A DNA stretch of 64,000 nt from UKL13-2 sp947085425 (GTDB lineage Bacteria; Pseudomonadota; Gammaproteobacteria; Burkholderiales; Usitatibacteraceae), in assembly GCA_947085425.1 (NCBI GenBank), contig CAMTWK010000016.1, forward strand, positions 47,825 through 111,824, given 5' to 3'. The translations under genes were made by a program, and so were the position numbers. Numbering within the stretch: the first letter of the stretch is position 1; each line of letters opens with the position of its first letter. This document shows positions 35,872-44,733 of this stretch, in pieces. A model generated the notes under the pieces. The model saw only the letters and a program-made list of their open reading frames with translations, was not told where the DNA came from and searched no databases.

Positions 35872-36489
35872 TTAATCGATCTGAAATGCTTCGGCTTCAA
35901 TCTCAAAAAAAGCCTGCGCGAACGCCGCGACACGCTTGTAGTAATTCGATTGATGATACTCCAATATATTTTTTGTGCAACGAGAAAACCACGGATTGAC
36001 GTGGCTCATGAAAAACGTCCGCTGCGCGTCAATGTCGGCTGGTTTGGTGGTGACATCACCTAAAATCATGGCCCGCATGACATCACACAATGCCGCCAAA
36101 TGATCTTCAGATTCAAGCACATCCGGGTGCCGCGTAAAACCCATTGCCGCCAGATCGGTGCGTAGTTCGGCCAACGGTTTTTCCATCATGAAGCCGGCCT
36201 GATAAAACGAGCCAAACAACATCAGCGGCGGTCGGCCGACCCCGACAAAAATGTTGGCGTATTCCTCGTTGATCGCATCCACCGGCACAATACTGGACGC
36301 TTCGGCCAATGTTTGCCAAGAAGGGGCGAGCGCACCTTCCGGTGGCTCCGCAATGGCAATCGCCTGCAACAACCGCTCGTCCGGCGCACGATACAAAAGG
36401 TTCGCCAGCAGGGCGTAATAATCCGCCCTCGCCTGATCCTCCGGCGCAATTACACGAGGGTTTTCAAAATTGACGGGGGAGGCGCTCAT
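35872..36489 (-). CDS. TorD/DmsD family molybdoenzyme chaperone
   Basis: 205 residues, all-helical, no signal peptide. The segment RADYYALLANLLYRAPDERLL opens the TorD fold; EEYANIFVGVGRPPLMLFGSFYQAGFMMEKPLAELR contains the conserved E-Y-x-x-x-F and P-x-x-S/G-x-Y region of the family (in pieces), and HVNPWF is the typical late H-x-x-P-W motif. These chaperones bind Tat signals or apo-molybdoenzymes in the cytoplasm and hold them for cofactor insertion; here the client should be the alpha subunit. The start overlaps the ferredoxin gene stop by 4 nt. Confidence 0.88.
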   Translation of the reverse strand: MSASPVNFENPRVIAPEDQARADYYALLANLLYRAPDERLLQAIAIAEPPEGALAPSWQTLAEASSIVPVDAINEEYANIFVGVGRPPLMLFGSFYQAGFMMEKPLAELRTDLAAMGFTRHPDVLESEDHLAALCDVMRAMILGDVTTKPADIDAQRTFFMSHVNPWFSRCTKNILEYHQSNYYKRVAAFAQAFFEIEAEAFQID

Positions 36490-38150
36490 TCGATGGGTCG
36501 GCCGGTCAAAATCGAGATTTCATTCTTATTCGCCATCATATCCACCACTCGACAATCAGCACACATTTGTAATCGTTTCAAACTGCCTTCGCTTTGAAAC
36601 ATGGAATGCCCGGCAAGTTTGCCGAGCATTTTATCGATCAGCATTTTGGTGCCGAGCGGCTTGCCACATGAAATACAATCAAACGGTTCGGTTTCATTCA
36701 ACACCACCTCTTTCTTGCGCGAATCACTCATCAACAGCCGCGGCACCAGCGTAATCGCTTGTTCCGGGCAGGTATTGGCGCACAAACCACATTGCACACA
36801 GTTGCGCTCCAAAAATTTCAACTGCGGCAATTCGCCGCCATCCATCAACGCCGATTCGGGACAAGCACCCGCACAAGCCAAACACATGGTGCAGGTTTCT
36901 TTGTTGACCGTAATACCGCCATACAGACTGCCCTTCGACAAGGCGATTTCCATCGGTTTGGCCACCGCGTATTTTGCAAAATGTTCAATCGCAAATTCCA
37001 GCGTGGCGCGCTTGTCATTGGACAGATGAAAGGTGGCCGGTGGCACCAACGCATGATTGGCAACGGCCGGGTCAATCAAACCACTCACAGCCGACAGATT
37101 TTGACCGGCCACCTCAGACCAGGCGAAGTGTTTGCCGGTATAACCCAACGCATTCAAAATCAATTCGCCCGTGGCCATTTCGCGTTGCGAGGCGAGCGCA
37201 TAATCCGGCGCCTCGTCGCCCTTTGCCAATACCACCACACCGGCGGCCCCGTAGGCCAAGGCACCCAACAAAACGTCCAATCCAATCGACGCCACATGCC
37301 AGACCGCCACGGGCAAAATATTGTCCGGCAGCAACAGCTGTTGCAATTTTGCATCATCAAGGTGATGAAACATGAAAATCGGCGCATCCGCCTTCGCGTC
37401 TGCCGAACGATAGGCGCCAAGCATGGCGCGAAACTCCGCACCGCGATCGGCCACCCGCGGATACTGATAACTCATTGCGCCCGAAGGGCAGACCGTCGCG
37501 CAGGCACCACACCCCATACAAAGATGCGGATCCACCGCAACCAAATCCCCGGCACTGCTAATGGCGCGGGTTGAACAGACATCTATACATTTGTTGCAGC
37601 CCTGTTGTTGCGAGCGACTATGCGCACAAATGGATTCTTTGTAGGCAAAATACTTTGGCTTCTCAAACTCACCGATCATTTCCGGCAGCTCGACGCAGGC
37701 TTTGACGAAACCGTCTGAATCCGCCGCATGAAAATAACCCTGCGGGGGTTGCGGCATTTTGAACAGCGGTGTCAATTGCAAATCAAGAATCAAATCAAAC
37801 TCAGCGACCTGGGTCGGTGCGGCGGTCGTGTCTTTCCACAACAATTGAAAAGCGCCCAAATATCCTTCGACGGCAACCATTTCGCCCTGCTTCACTTCCA
37901 CGCCCGCGATTGTCGGCGCAGACGATTTTCCCGTCCAAAATACCGCCGCCGACAGCGCGCCTTGCAACGCCTGTAACGCTTGCCGGACCCGCTCACCTTC
38001 GCCGACAATCAACAACCGGCCTTGTGATAAATAGTTGATCCGTGCCACCGGCTCAAACGGAATACGTTGATGCAATTGATCGCGCGCCGCAAGTGCGGCC
38101 ATTGTTGCCGGATGAGTATGGGTGCGATGTGTACGAGAAGAATCGTGCAT
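36486..38150 (-). CDS. Multi-cluster 4Fe-4S ferredoxin protein of the formate dehydrogenase locus
   Basis: 554 residues. At least three [4Fe-4S] sites can be seen: CNKCIDVCSTRAI plus CMGCGACATVCPSGAMSY in the middle, and CTMCLACAGACPESALMDG plus CVQCGLCANTCPEQAITL near the C-terminus. A final CISCGKP and CADCRVVDMM pair may bind a metal. The N-terminal region resembles the 4Fe-4S proteins that occupy this position in many betaproteobacterial fdh loci. It has no signal peptide, so it is probably cytoplasmic and may supply electrons or sulfur chemistry for cofactor maturation; this is inference. First gene of the leftward fdh run; 202 bp upstream hold the promoter. Confidence 0.82.
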   Translation of the reverse strand: MHDSSRTHRTHTHPATMAALAARDQLHQRIPFEPVARINYLSQGRLLIVGEGERVRQALQALQGALSAAVFWTGKSSAPTIAGVEVKQGEMVAVEGYLGAFQLLWKDTTAAPTQVAEFDLILDLQLTPLFKMPQPPQGYFHAADSDGFVKACVELPEMIGEFEKPKYFAYKESICAHSRSQQQGCNKCIDVCSTRAISSAGDLVAVDPHLCMGCGACATVCPSGAMSYQYPRVADRGAEFRAMLGAYRSADAKADAPIFMFHHLDDAKLQQLLLPDNILPVAVWHVASIGLDVLLGALAYGAAGVVVLAKGDEAPDYALASQREMATGELILNALGYTGKHFAWSEVAGQNLSAVSGLIDPAVANHALVPPATFHLSNDKRATLEFAIEHFAKYAVAKPMEIALSKGSLYGGITVNKETCTMCLACAGACPESALMDGGELPQLKFLERNCVQCGLCANTCPEQAITLVPRLLMSDSRKKEVVLNETEPFDCISCGKPLGTKMLIDKMLGKLAGHSMFQSEGSLKRLQMCADCRVVDMMANKNEISILTGRPIE

Positions 38151-38352
38151 CAGCGTAATAAAACAAACATAGTGTGGTTCCGGGTTGATTGAATTAATTT
38201 AAAGGATTCACTGGCAAACCAAAAACTCATTTGGTTGCAACTGCTGATATTTTTGTGCGACCAATTAATTGCAAATATGTGACGAGAGTGTGGCTATTTA
38301 TCCACAGTATTGCGGCGCAACATTTCGTGCAGCGCAGCAAATTTGTCATGCA
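38151..38352. promoter_or_regulatory. Probable promoter region of the leftward fdh operon
   Basis: 202 AT-rich bases between the DUF3306 stop and the start of the ferredoxin gene. A leftward candidate -10 (tatgtt, complement of 38168-38173) is weak. A single perfect DnaA-box match, TTATCCACA, is at 38298-38306. I see no convincing riboswitch or terminator. Assignment rests mainly on position. Confidence 0.35.
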
Positions 38353-39201
38353 TTAAGTATTTCGCACTTTGCTCGGCGCTTGATCATCAACCCGTTCGAC
38401 CCGCCCGATCCGTTCGCCCGCTGCGCCAAGTGAGCCCAGTGAGCCCCGTGCGTCCACTTTGGCACCATTCGCGTCAGTGTCAACATCGGTGTCAACATCA
38501 GTGGCAACATCGGTGGCAACATCAGTGGCAACCTCGGCGGCACCATCGGTGCGCGGCGCATCAACCTGCTGAAGTGAAGCGTCATCGACTGGCTGATCTT
38601 GCGCACTCTCCGCCACACCTTGTTCGACCGCCGCTTGGTTTGACGGGTTGGCTTGTGGCACCTGCCCGGCTTGCCCCCTATCACTACCCTTATCCACCCC
38701 CTCTTTGTCAGCATCATCGTCAAACAACCGCAAGGTTTTGGATTGGTTCATGTTCTTCAACCATTCCGCTGGCAACGGATCCGGTTTATTGTAATCATCA
38801 ATATAAATATCGAGCCGATCCATGACGTTGTAGTGCGGATCGGTAAACAACAATTTCATCGCCTCATTGCGTAACTTCGGATCAACATCTTTGGCCATGA
38901 ACGGCGAAAAATCCGACCGCGGATTTAATGAGGCGATATCCGGCAAAGGCGCGGGCGCGGTTGACGGGTCGGTGGGCAAACTGCCCGATTGGTCGGCCGA
39001 TTCAGGCACTTTTTGCCCAACGGCGGCGTGGTTGCTCGTGTTGGCAGTTTCAAGCTCTGCCTGACTTGATCCTGCGGGCAAATTGGGCGACTGCGCCGGT
39101 ACCTGTTCCGCGACTTTGTTTTTCGCCAACGGGGCAGCCGGCACCGCTGGATCGCCCAGTTTGCGTTTGGACCAGCGCGAAAAAAAATTGCCGTCACTCA
39201 T
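38353..39201 (-). CDS. DUF3306 domain protein with Asp/Thr/Val repeat tail
   Basis: 282 residues, cytoplasmic, low complexity. The N-terminus FFSRWSKRKLG is the DUF3306 signature, and the central FMAKDVDPKLRNEAMKLLF followed by LDIYIDDYNKPDPLP is its conserved core. The C-terminal third is acidic and repetitive: a Thr-Asp-Val-Ala/Asp-Thr unit encoded by a 12-bp tandem repeat at 38474-38545. DUF3306 genes regularly accompany DUF3305 and formate dehydrogenase in Proteobacteria; the role is unknown. It lies 18 bp after the DUF3305 gene. Confidence 0.82.
   Translation of the reverse strand: MSDGNFFSRWSKRKLGDPAVPAAPLAKNKVAEQVPAQSPNLPAGSSQAELETANTSNHAAVGQKVPESADQSGSLPTDPSTAPAPLPDIASLNPRSDFSPFMAKDVDPKLRNEAMKLLFTDPHYNVMDRLDIYIDDYNKPDPLPAEWLKNMNQSKTLRLFDDDADKEGVDKGSDRGQAGQVPQANPSNQAAVEQGVAESAQDQPVDDASLQQVDAPRTDGAAEVATDVATDVATDVDTDVDTDANGAKVDARGSLGSLGAAGERIGRVERVDDQAPSKVRNT
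38474..38545. repeat. 12-bp tandem repeat inside the DUF3306 gene
   Basis: Six consecutive 12-base units related to tcagtgtcaaca and tcggtggcaaca. The in-frame unit length encodes a four-residue repeat (Thr-Asp-Val-Ala or Thr-Asp-Val-Asp) and keeps the frame if the copy number changes. Units drift toward the right end (tcggcggcacca). Confidence 0.8.
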
Positions 39202-39219
39202 GGTGCGTGGTTTCCATAC

Positions 39220-39732
39220 TTATGTGCCACCTTTGATCCTGCTGTCGTAACGATCTTCTTTGCTGCCGAACGATTGCGGGCGAATGCGGCGTTTTTTTTC
39301 CGGCGGTTTGTAATGCTCATGCACCCATTCACTCAGTTTGGCAAAAATCTCCGCGGGCATCGGCACCCCGTCGACCTTTTCCTGCGCGTCCATCCAACGC
39401 GCTGCTTCGTTGTAAGACAGCGTTACCGAATGCGGGAACGCATCGGTGGTTTCTTCGTCAAACCGGTACATGACAAACACCCGCGGCTCGGGCGAGGTCA
39501 CATTAAGATAATTTCCCTCGGCTTCATCGGCGTGAACCTGCAACACAAAACCCGGCCACAGAACCTGCAACAAACCCTCGCGCTCACCCAAACTGGTGGC
39601 TTCGGAGCGGGTACCGTCATCAGGCAAAATGCCGGACGGTTGCCACTTGAAGGGTTGCCAGCGATTGTTGATGGCGACCTTTTCCATCACAATAGAAATC
39701 GCAAATGCGGGATGGGCGGAAGGATTTGACAT
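39220..39732 (-). CDS. DUF3305 domain protein
   Basis: 170 residues without signal peptide. The N-terminal ISIVMEKVAINNRWQPFKWQPSG matches DUF3305, and the central RFDEETTDAFPHSVTLSYNEAARWMDAQEKVD region is the conserved second half. The basic C-terminus (KPPEKKRRIRPQ) may bind nucleic acid or membranes. It is the usual partner of DUF3306 in formate dehydrogenase loci. It is divergent from moaA, with 78 bp between the starts, so both transcription units could be controlled from one short region. Confidence 0.82.
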   Translation of the reverse strand: MSNPSAHPAFAISIVMEKVAINNRWQPFKWQPSGILPDDGTRSEATSLGEREGLLQVLWPGFVLQVHADEAEGNYLNVTSPEPRVFVMYRFDEETTDAFPHSVTLSYNEAARWMDAQEKVDGVPMPAEIFAKLSEWVHEHYKPPEKKRRIRPQSFGSKEDRYDSRIKGGT

Positions 39733-39810
39733 GACTTGATGTTAAGCCAAATTTCGCGCTGCGCCCAATCGACATTGTTATCCACCAATCCGGCCAGATA
39801 TACTTCACCT

Positions 39811-40914
39811 ATGGTTTCTTCCGTCATTCCCATTGTTAATCAGCGCGCGCTGGCCATCCCTGCGCCCGCTGCGCCATACAATTCACAGTCCCTTGCCGAT
39901 ACCCGTGGCCGCAAGATTCGGGACCTGCGTATTTCGGTCACCGACCGGTGTAATTTTCGCTGCACCTACTGCATGCCGAAAGAAGTTTTCGATCACAACT
40001 ACCAATATTTGCCGCATGATGAAGTGTTGACGTTTGAAGAAATCACCCGCATCGCCAGAATTTCCGTCGGGTTGGGCGTGAAAAAATTGCGCTTGACCGG
40101 CGGCGAGCCATTAATGCGTAAGGGCATCGAGAATTTAATCGCCATGCTTGCCACCCTGCGTAGCGAGTCACCCGACCTGGACATTACTCTCACCACCAAT
40201 GGCAGCGCCTTAAAACAAAAAGCCACCGCGCTGAAGGCGGCAGGATTGAGCCGCATTACCGTTTCGCTCGATTCGCTCGACGACGCGACCTTTCGCGCCA
40301 TGAACGATGTCGACTTTCCGGTTGGCAGGGTATTGGACGCGATTGAGGCGGCCAACGCCGCCGGTTTTAACGGCGATCGAAACGCCGTCAAGATCAATAT
40401 GGTGGTCAAACGCGGCATCAATGACCACCAAATTGTTGATATGGCCAAATATTTCCAAGGCACGCCCAACACGGTCCGCTTTATCGAATTTATGGACGTC
40501 GGCTCGACCAACGGCTGGTGTATGGATGATGTGATCCCGTCACGTGAAGTTATCCGCCGCATTAATGAAGTTTTACCGTGTGCGGCGGCTAATCCGAATC
40601 ACCTCGGTGAAGTCGCCAAACGCTGGCAGTACAAGGATGGTAGCGGTGAGTTTGGCGTGATCTCGAGTGTGACCGAAGCGTTTTGCAATACCTGTACACG
40701 TGCGCGCATCTCGACCGATGGTTCGGTTTACACCTGCCTGTTTGCGCAAAAAGGCTACGACCTCAAGTCGCTATTGCGTGGTGGTGCGACCGACGACATG
40801 ATTCGCAACGCGCTGGCTGGAATCTGGCAGCAGCGGCATGACAACTACTCCGAAACCCGCACCGCGGAAACCGTCCGTGATAAAAAAGTGGAAATGAGTT
40901 TTATCGGCGGCTAG
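39811..40914 (+). CDS. moaA: GTP 3',8-cyclase
   Basis: 367 residues from the ATG at 39811; a longer frame from 39736 adds a non-conserved N-terminus. Radical SAM enzyme for the first molybdenum cofactor step (GTP to 3',8-cyclo-GTP). The SAM cluster motif is TDRCNFRCTYCMPKE, the second cluster is formed by CNTCTRARIS and the later YTCLF cysteine, and the protein ends in the required Gly-Gly (SFIGG). First gene of a rightward molybdenum-cofactor group, divergent from the fdh-associated DUF3305 gene. Confidence 0.97.
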   Translation: MVSSVIPIVNQRALAIPAPAAPYNSQSLADTRGRKIRDLRISVTDRCNFRCTYCMPKEVFDHNYQYLPHDEVLTFEEITRIARISVGLGVKKLRLTGGEPLMRKGIENLIAMLATLRSESPDLDITLTTNGSALKQKATALKAAGLSRITVSLDSLDDATFRAMNDVDFPVGRVLDAIEAANAAGFNGDRNAVKINMVVKRGINDHQIVDMAKYFQGTPNTVRFIEFMDVGSTNGWCMDDVIPSREVIRRINEVLPCAAANPNHLGEVAKRWQYKDGSGEFGVISSVTEAFCNTCTRARISTDGSVYTCLFAQKGYDLKSLLRGGATDDMIRNALAGIWQQRHDNYSETRTAETVRDKKVEMSFIGG

Positions 40915-40981
40915 TTTCGGGGATCCGCACCAGCCAGTAACTTCAATATTTCAAAATTTCCAACTGATCCCAGAAATCAAG

Positions 40982-41644
40982 ATGCACCTTCCCGCCCTGC
41001 TGCAGTTTCTCGCCGAACTCCACGCCAACAACACCAAGTCCTGGTTTCTTCATAACAAACCGCATTACGATATTTTGCGTGAGGAGTTTGTTGAGCTGGT
41101 GGCCGATATCGGTTATCGCATTCAGCAATTTGACGATGACCTGCCGCCATTCACCCCAAAAAAAGCCTTGCTACGCATATATCGTGATATCAGGTTTTAC
41201 AAGGACAAGTCGCCGCTCAAGACCCACTTTGGCGCCATGATCGGCGCCCGCACCACAGACAAAACCAGACCGATGTATTACCTGCAGATTGATCACAACG
41301 GTCGGCTGATGGTGGCGTGCGGTCTGTATATGCCGGACAAAATCATTCATCAAAAATTACGTAACGCACTGGCATCCGACCCAAAAAAATTCACCGCTGT
41401 CCTCACCAATACTCGTCTGTTGCAAATTTACGGTGGTGTGTCCGAAGAAGACCGCATGGTGCGCCCGCCGAAGGGTTATTCAGCCGATTTGCCAATGATT
41501 GAGCACATCAAAAACCGGCATTTTATTTGTGTGACCGAAACCAACCTGCTCAGCCAGCCACCCAAACAACTGGCGGCATGGATCGCCGAACGGTGTGAGG
41601 CGGCATATCCACTGGTAAAGTGGATCCGTCAGGCGAGTCGATAA
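40982..41644 (+). CDS. DUF2461 (TIGR02453) family protein
   Basis: 220 residues. The N-terminus LPALLQFLAELHANNTKSWFLHNKPHYD and the segment RIYRDIRFYKDKSPLKTHFGAMIG are the family signature (L-x-x-L-x-x-N-N-x-x-x-W-F, R-I-x-R-D-x-R-F-S/Y-x-D-K-x-P-Y/L). The family is widespread, cytoplasmic and of unknown function. It interrupts the molybdenum-cofactor genes, but nothing ties it to them mechanistically. Likely in the same rightward transcript, 67 bp after moaA. Confidence 0.85.
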   Translation: MHLPALLQFLAELHANNTKSWFLHNKPHYDILREEFVELVADIGYRIQQFDDDLPPFTPKKALLRIYRDIRFYKDKSPLKTHFGAMIGARTTDKTRPMYYLQIDHNGRLMVACGLYMPDKIIHQKLRNALASDPKKFTAVLTNTRLLQIYGGVSEEDRMVRPPKGYSADLPMIEHIKNRHFICVTETNLLSQPPKQLAAWIAERCEAAYPLVKWIRQASR

Positions 41645-41678
41645 ACTCGCATCAATCTGATCATAAGACACCTCGAAA

Positions 41679-41921
41679 ATGAAAATCACCATCGCCCTGA
41701 TCCTGCTGATTGCCCCATGGGTAATCTTTGTTTACGCCGCCAGGGTCTCTGGCGGCACCAGCACCTTTGTATTGGTGTTGACACTGATGGTGTCGGCGGT
41801 AGGTTTTACGATGTTGATCGGTGGCAGCGGTAAACGGGGGCCACGGACAATTGGTCGGGGCGACAAAGACCGTACTGAAAACGATATCAGTGCCGACCGC
41901 AAACAAGACCCTTCAAAATAA
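41679..41921 (+). CDS. Small membrane protein with two hydrophobic segments
   Basis: 80 residues. Two hydrophobic stretches (about 4-22 and 28-48) are followed by a polar, charged C-terminal tail (GKRGPRTIGRGDKDRTEN). The frame ends 3 bp before the fdhD ATG, and the compact spacing supports a real gene. No family recognised. Its place next to fdhD may be coincidental. Confidence 0.5.
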   Translation: MKITIALILLIAPWVIFVYAARVSGGTSTFVLVLTLMVSAVGFTMLIGGSGKRGPRTIGRGDKDRTENDISADRKQDPSK

Positions 41922-41924
41922 CCC

Positions 41925-42737
41925 ATGAGCCATCGCCCCACACTCAGCAATGCCGCACGCCCCTCCACCTTCACGGTTGACGCCATCGACGAATCCGGCA
42001 CCACCCAACCGACCCCGATCGCCGGCGAACACCCGCTGACCATTTACGTTGATAAACGCGAAATTCTCACCATCATGACGCTTGGTGCCGCACCGGAAGC
42101 GTTGGTGATTGGTTATTTGCGCAATCAACGGTTGTTGCCATCAATCGATGAAATTGTCTCTGTGCAAGTCGACTGGGAAGTCAACGCCTGCTCGGTCACC
42201 ACCCGTCACGGCCTCAAAAACCTCGACGAAAAAATGGCTAAACGCACCAAAACCACCGGCTGCGGCGAAGGCACCGTGTTTGGCGATTTGATGGAAGAGA
42301 TCGACAGCATTCAGTTGCGTGATGACGTGTCGCTCTCACAGGAAACATTGTTTGCCATGCTCAACAATGTGCGTATCCACGAATCGATTTACAAACAAGC
42401 CGGCGCGGTGCATGGCTGTGCACTGGCCGGCGCGGTGGACGGCACCATCTTGACGTTTGTGGAAGATGTCGGCCGCCACAATGCCGTTGATGCCATTGCC
42501 GGCTGGATGTGGCTCGAAGGTGTCGATGGCGGCGATAAAATTTTTTACACCACCGGACGCCTCACCTCGGAAATGGTCATCAAAGCCGCGCAAATGCGCA
42601 TCCCGTTTTTGGTATCGCGCTCGGGGCTGACCCACATGGGTTATGACATTGCCAAAAAGGTCGGCCTGACCCTGATTGGTCGCGCGGTCAACAAACATTA
42701 TTTGTTGTTTGCCGGACATGATCGGTTCAAAACATGA
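41925..42737 (+). CDS. fdhD: Formate dehydrogenase accessory sulfurtransferase FdhD
   Basis: 270 residues. FdhD moves sulfur from IscS to the molybdenum cofactor before insertion into formate dehydrogenase. Typical motifs are HPLTIYVDKREI, MTLGAAPEALVIGYL, TGCGEGT (loop with the sulfur-carrying Cys), VHGCALAG, FVEDVGRHNAVDAIAG and TTGRLTSEMVIKAAQM followed by LVSRSGLT. The E. coli enzyme has a Cys-x-x-Cys loop; here only one Cys (TTGCGEG) is present at that place. The start follows the small membrane protein by 3 bp, and the stop overlaps the mobA ATG by 4 nt. Confidence 0.94.
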   Translation: MSHRPTLSNAARPSTFTVDAIDESGTTQPTPIAGEHPLTIYVDKREILTIMTLGAAPEALVIGYLRNQRLLPSIDEIVSVQVDWEVNACSVTTRHGLKNLDEKMAKRTKTTGCGEGTVFGDLMEEIDSIQLRDDVSLSQETLFAMLNNVRIHESIYKQAGAVHGCALAGAVDGTILTFVEDVGRHNAVDAIAGWMWLEGVDGGDKIFYTTGRLTSEMVIKAAQMRIPFLVSRSGLTHMGYDIAKKVGLTLIGRAVNKHYLLFAGHDRFKT

Positions 42738-43312
42738 CCATCACCGGACTGATTCTCGCTGGCGGACGTGGCTCACGCATGGGCGAAGTCGACAAGGGTT
42801 TGCAGATTTTTCAGCAGCAACCGATGGTCGCGCACGTGCTGGCGCGGCTTGCCCCACAGGTTGATACCATCATCATCAATGCCAATCGTAATATCAAAAC
42901 CTATGAAACGTTTGGCCATCGGGTGGTGCCGGATGCCATCGACGGTTTTGCCGGTCCGCTGGCGGGTTTGCACATTGGTATGAAACACGCAACCACAGCG
43001 CTGATTGCCACGGCGCCGTGTGATTCACCGTTTCTACCGCTGGATTTGGTGGCGCGTTTACATACCGCCCTCTTTGCCAACGAAGCCGATTTGGCAGTCG
43101 CCAAAACATTCAACCAACCACATCCGGTATTTTGTTTGACACGCACATCGCTTGAATCACATTTACGCACCTTCCTCGAAAGTGGTCAGCGCAAAATCGA
43201 CATGTGGTACGCCAGCCTCAAGGTAATCGAAGTCGCGTTTGATGATAACGAAGCCGCATTTGCCAATATCAATACCCTTGATGAATTAAAAACACACGAG
43301 TCGTTGCGGTAG
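42734..43312 (+). CDS. mobA: Molybdenum cofactor guanylyltransferase
   Basis: 192 residues. The N-terminal nucleotide-binding motif is LILAGGRGSRMGEVDKGLQ, followed by PLAGLHIGMK and the ATAPCDSPFLPLDLV stretch containing the metal-binding Asp. MobA attaches GMP to molybdopterin and builds the bis-MGD form used by formate dehydrogenase. It overlaps fdhD (ATGA), so the cofactor finishing and sulfuration genes are coupled. 146 bp separate it from moeA. Confidence 0.95.
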   Translation: MTITGLILAGGRGSRMGEVDKGLQIFQQQPMVAHVLARLAPQVDTIIINANRNIKTYETFGHRVVPDAIDGFAGPLAGLHIGMKHATTALIATAPCDSPFLPLDLVARLHTALFANEADLAVAKTFNQPHPVFCLTRTSLESHLRTFLESGQRKIDMWYASLKVIEVAFDDNEAAFANINTLDELKTHESLR

Positions 43313-43405
43313 TTTTTGCCGGCAGTTTTGGACGTGGGTGCTGTTGAAGTGATGACCGCAGTAAAATTATCACCAACCCCTCTCGCATTCGCCGGTTCAC
43401 CCGCT

Positions 43406-43433
43406 CACTTATTCACTTATTCACTTATTCACT
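43406..43433. repeat. Octamer tandem repeat upstream of moeA
   Basis: Three perfect copies of cacttatt (43406-43429) plus a partial fourth (cact). It lies 25 bp before the moeA ATG, so copy-number change could alter spacing to the ribosome site or promoter. Confidence 0.7.
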
Positions 43434-43458
43434 CAACCGCCCGCTTACCAGTTCAAAC

Positions 43459-44733
43459 ATGACCACACTCACCATCACCGAAGCTTCCTGCGCCGACGAT
43501 TACGACCCGAATTCCATGCCGGTCGATAAGGCGCGGACCTTTATCCATACGTTCCTGACGCCGGTGGCCGGGGTGGCAAGGGTACCGATTCGCACTGCGC
43601 TAGGTCGCATTCTCGCCGCAGACATTGTCTCGCCGGTGAATGTGCCCGCGTATCGCAATTCGGCAATGGATGGCTGGACCATGCGTTTTGCGGACCTGGC
43701 AGCAACCGACACCACACTTACCGAAGTTGGTGCCAGTTTTGCCGGCAAACCGTATTCAGGCAAAGTCGGCAAAGGCCAATGTGTGCGCATTTTTACCGGT
43801 GGAGTGGTGCCGGTTGAATGTGACACCGTCATCATGCAAGAGCGCGCCACGGCCAACGACAAAGCCATCACCTTTGGCGGCGGCGTCAAGCCCGGTCAAA
43901 ACGTGCGCGAGGCCGGTGAAGATTTAAAACAAGGCGCGGTGGCCTTGTCCAAAGGCCGTATCGTGCGACCTGCCGAGCTGGGGCTGATAGCATCCCTCGG
44001 CATCGGCGAGGTGTCGGTTTACCGCCCGTTACGCGTGGCATTTTTTTCCACCGGCGACGAATTGGTCGCAGTTGGTCACCCGCTCAATGAGGGCGAAATT
44101 TACGATTCAAACCGTTACACCATTCACGGCATGTTGCAACGTATGGGCGTAGAGGCCATCGACATGGGCGTGATTCGTGACGATCCGGTCCTGCTTGAGC
44201 AAGCGTTTCGCGATGCCGCAGCAATCGCCGATGTGGTGATCACCTCCGGCGGCGTCTCGGTTGGTGAGGCCGACTACGTGAAATCGTTATTGTCCAAACT
44301 CGGTGAAGTGGTGTTCTGGAAAATCGCCATGAAACCCGGCCGGCCACTTGCATACGGCAAAATCTCCGTCGGCACACAGAGTGCCCATTTTTTTGGTTTG
44401 CCCGGCAATCCGGTTGCTGTGATGGTGACCTTTTATCAATTTGTACGCGATGCCCTGCTCACTTTGCAAGGCGTGGCGCCATTGCCAGTGCAACCATTGT
44501 TCAAAGCCATTTGCACTTCGGAAATCAAAAAAGTGCCGGGGCGCACCGAATTTCAACGCGGTGTGTTGTACAGCGAAGATGGCGTATGGAAAGTGCGCAC
44601 CACCGGTGAACAAGGTTCGGGCATATTGAAATCAATGTCAGACGCCAACTGTTTCATCATGCTGCATGACCATGTCGGTAATGTGGACGCTGGTGCAACA
44701 GTGGACGTACAAATATTGGAAGGAGTGATCTAA
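43459..44733 (+). CDS. moeA: Molybdopterin molybdenumtransferase
   Basis: 424 residues. MoeA inserts molybdate into adenylated molybdopterin. Recognisable pieces are the YRNSAMDGWTM motif, EVGASFAGKPY, IFTGGVVPVECDTVIMQE, the FFSTGDELVAVGHPLNEGEIYDSNRY MoCF-like core (in parts), TSGGVSVGEADYVK and KPGRPLAYGKI with GLPGNPVAVMVTF. Length is usual. It ends one base into the start of the Rieske-like gene (TAATG), so the two are translationally linked. Confidence 0.96.
   Translation: MTTLTITEASCADDYDPNSMPVDKARTFIHTFLTPVAGVARVPIRTALGRILAADIVSPVNVPAYRNSAMDGWTMRFADLAATDTTLTEVGASFAGKPYSGKVGKGQCVRIFTGGVVPVECDTVIMQERATANDKAITFGGGVKPGQNVREAGEDLKQGAVALSKGRIVRPAELGLIASLGIGEVSVYRPLRVAFFSTGDELVAVGHPLNEGEIYDSNRYTIHGMLQRMGVEAIDMGVIRDDPVLLEQAFRDAAAIADVVITSGGVSVGEADYVKSLLSKLGEVVFWKIAMKPGRPLAYGKISVGTQSAHFFGLPGNPVAVMVTFYQFVRDALLTLQGVAPLPVQPLFKAICTSEIKKVPGRTEFQRGVLYSEDGVWKVRTTGEQGSGILKSMSDANCFIMLHDHVGNVDAGATVDVQILEGVI

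Noticed and set aside
36759..37574. Rightward frame of 271 codons opposite the polyferredoxin gene
   Set aside because: Antisense to a gene with several intact Cys motifs, and it shows no family features.
38298..38306. Perfect DnaA-box-like TTATCCACA
   Set aside because: It is a single site with no cluster, AT-rich unwinding element or dnaA/dnaN nearby, so it is not an origin.
39733..39810. Molybdenum-cofactor riboswitch before moaA
   Set aside because: The divergent gap is only 78 bp, too short for the known riboswitch, and no matching structure is seen.
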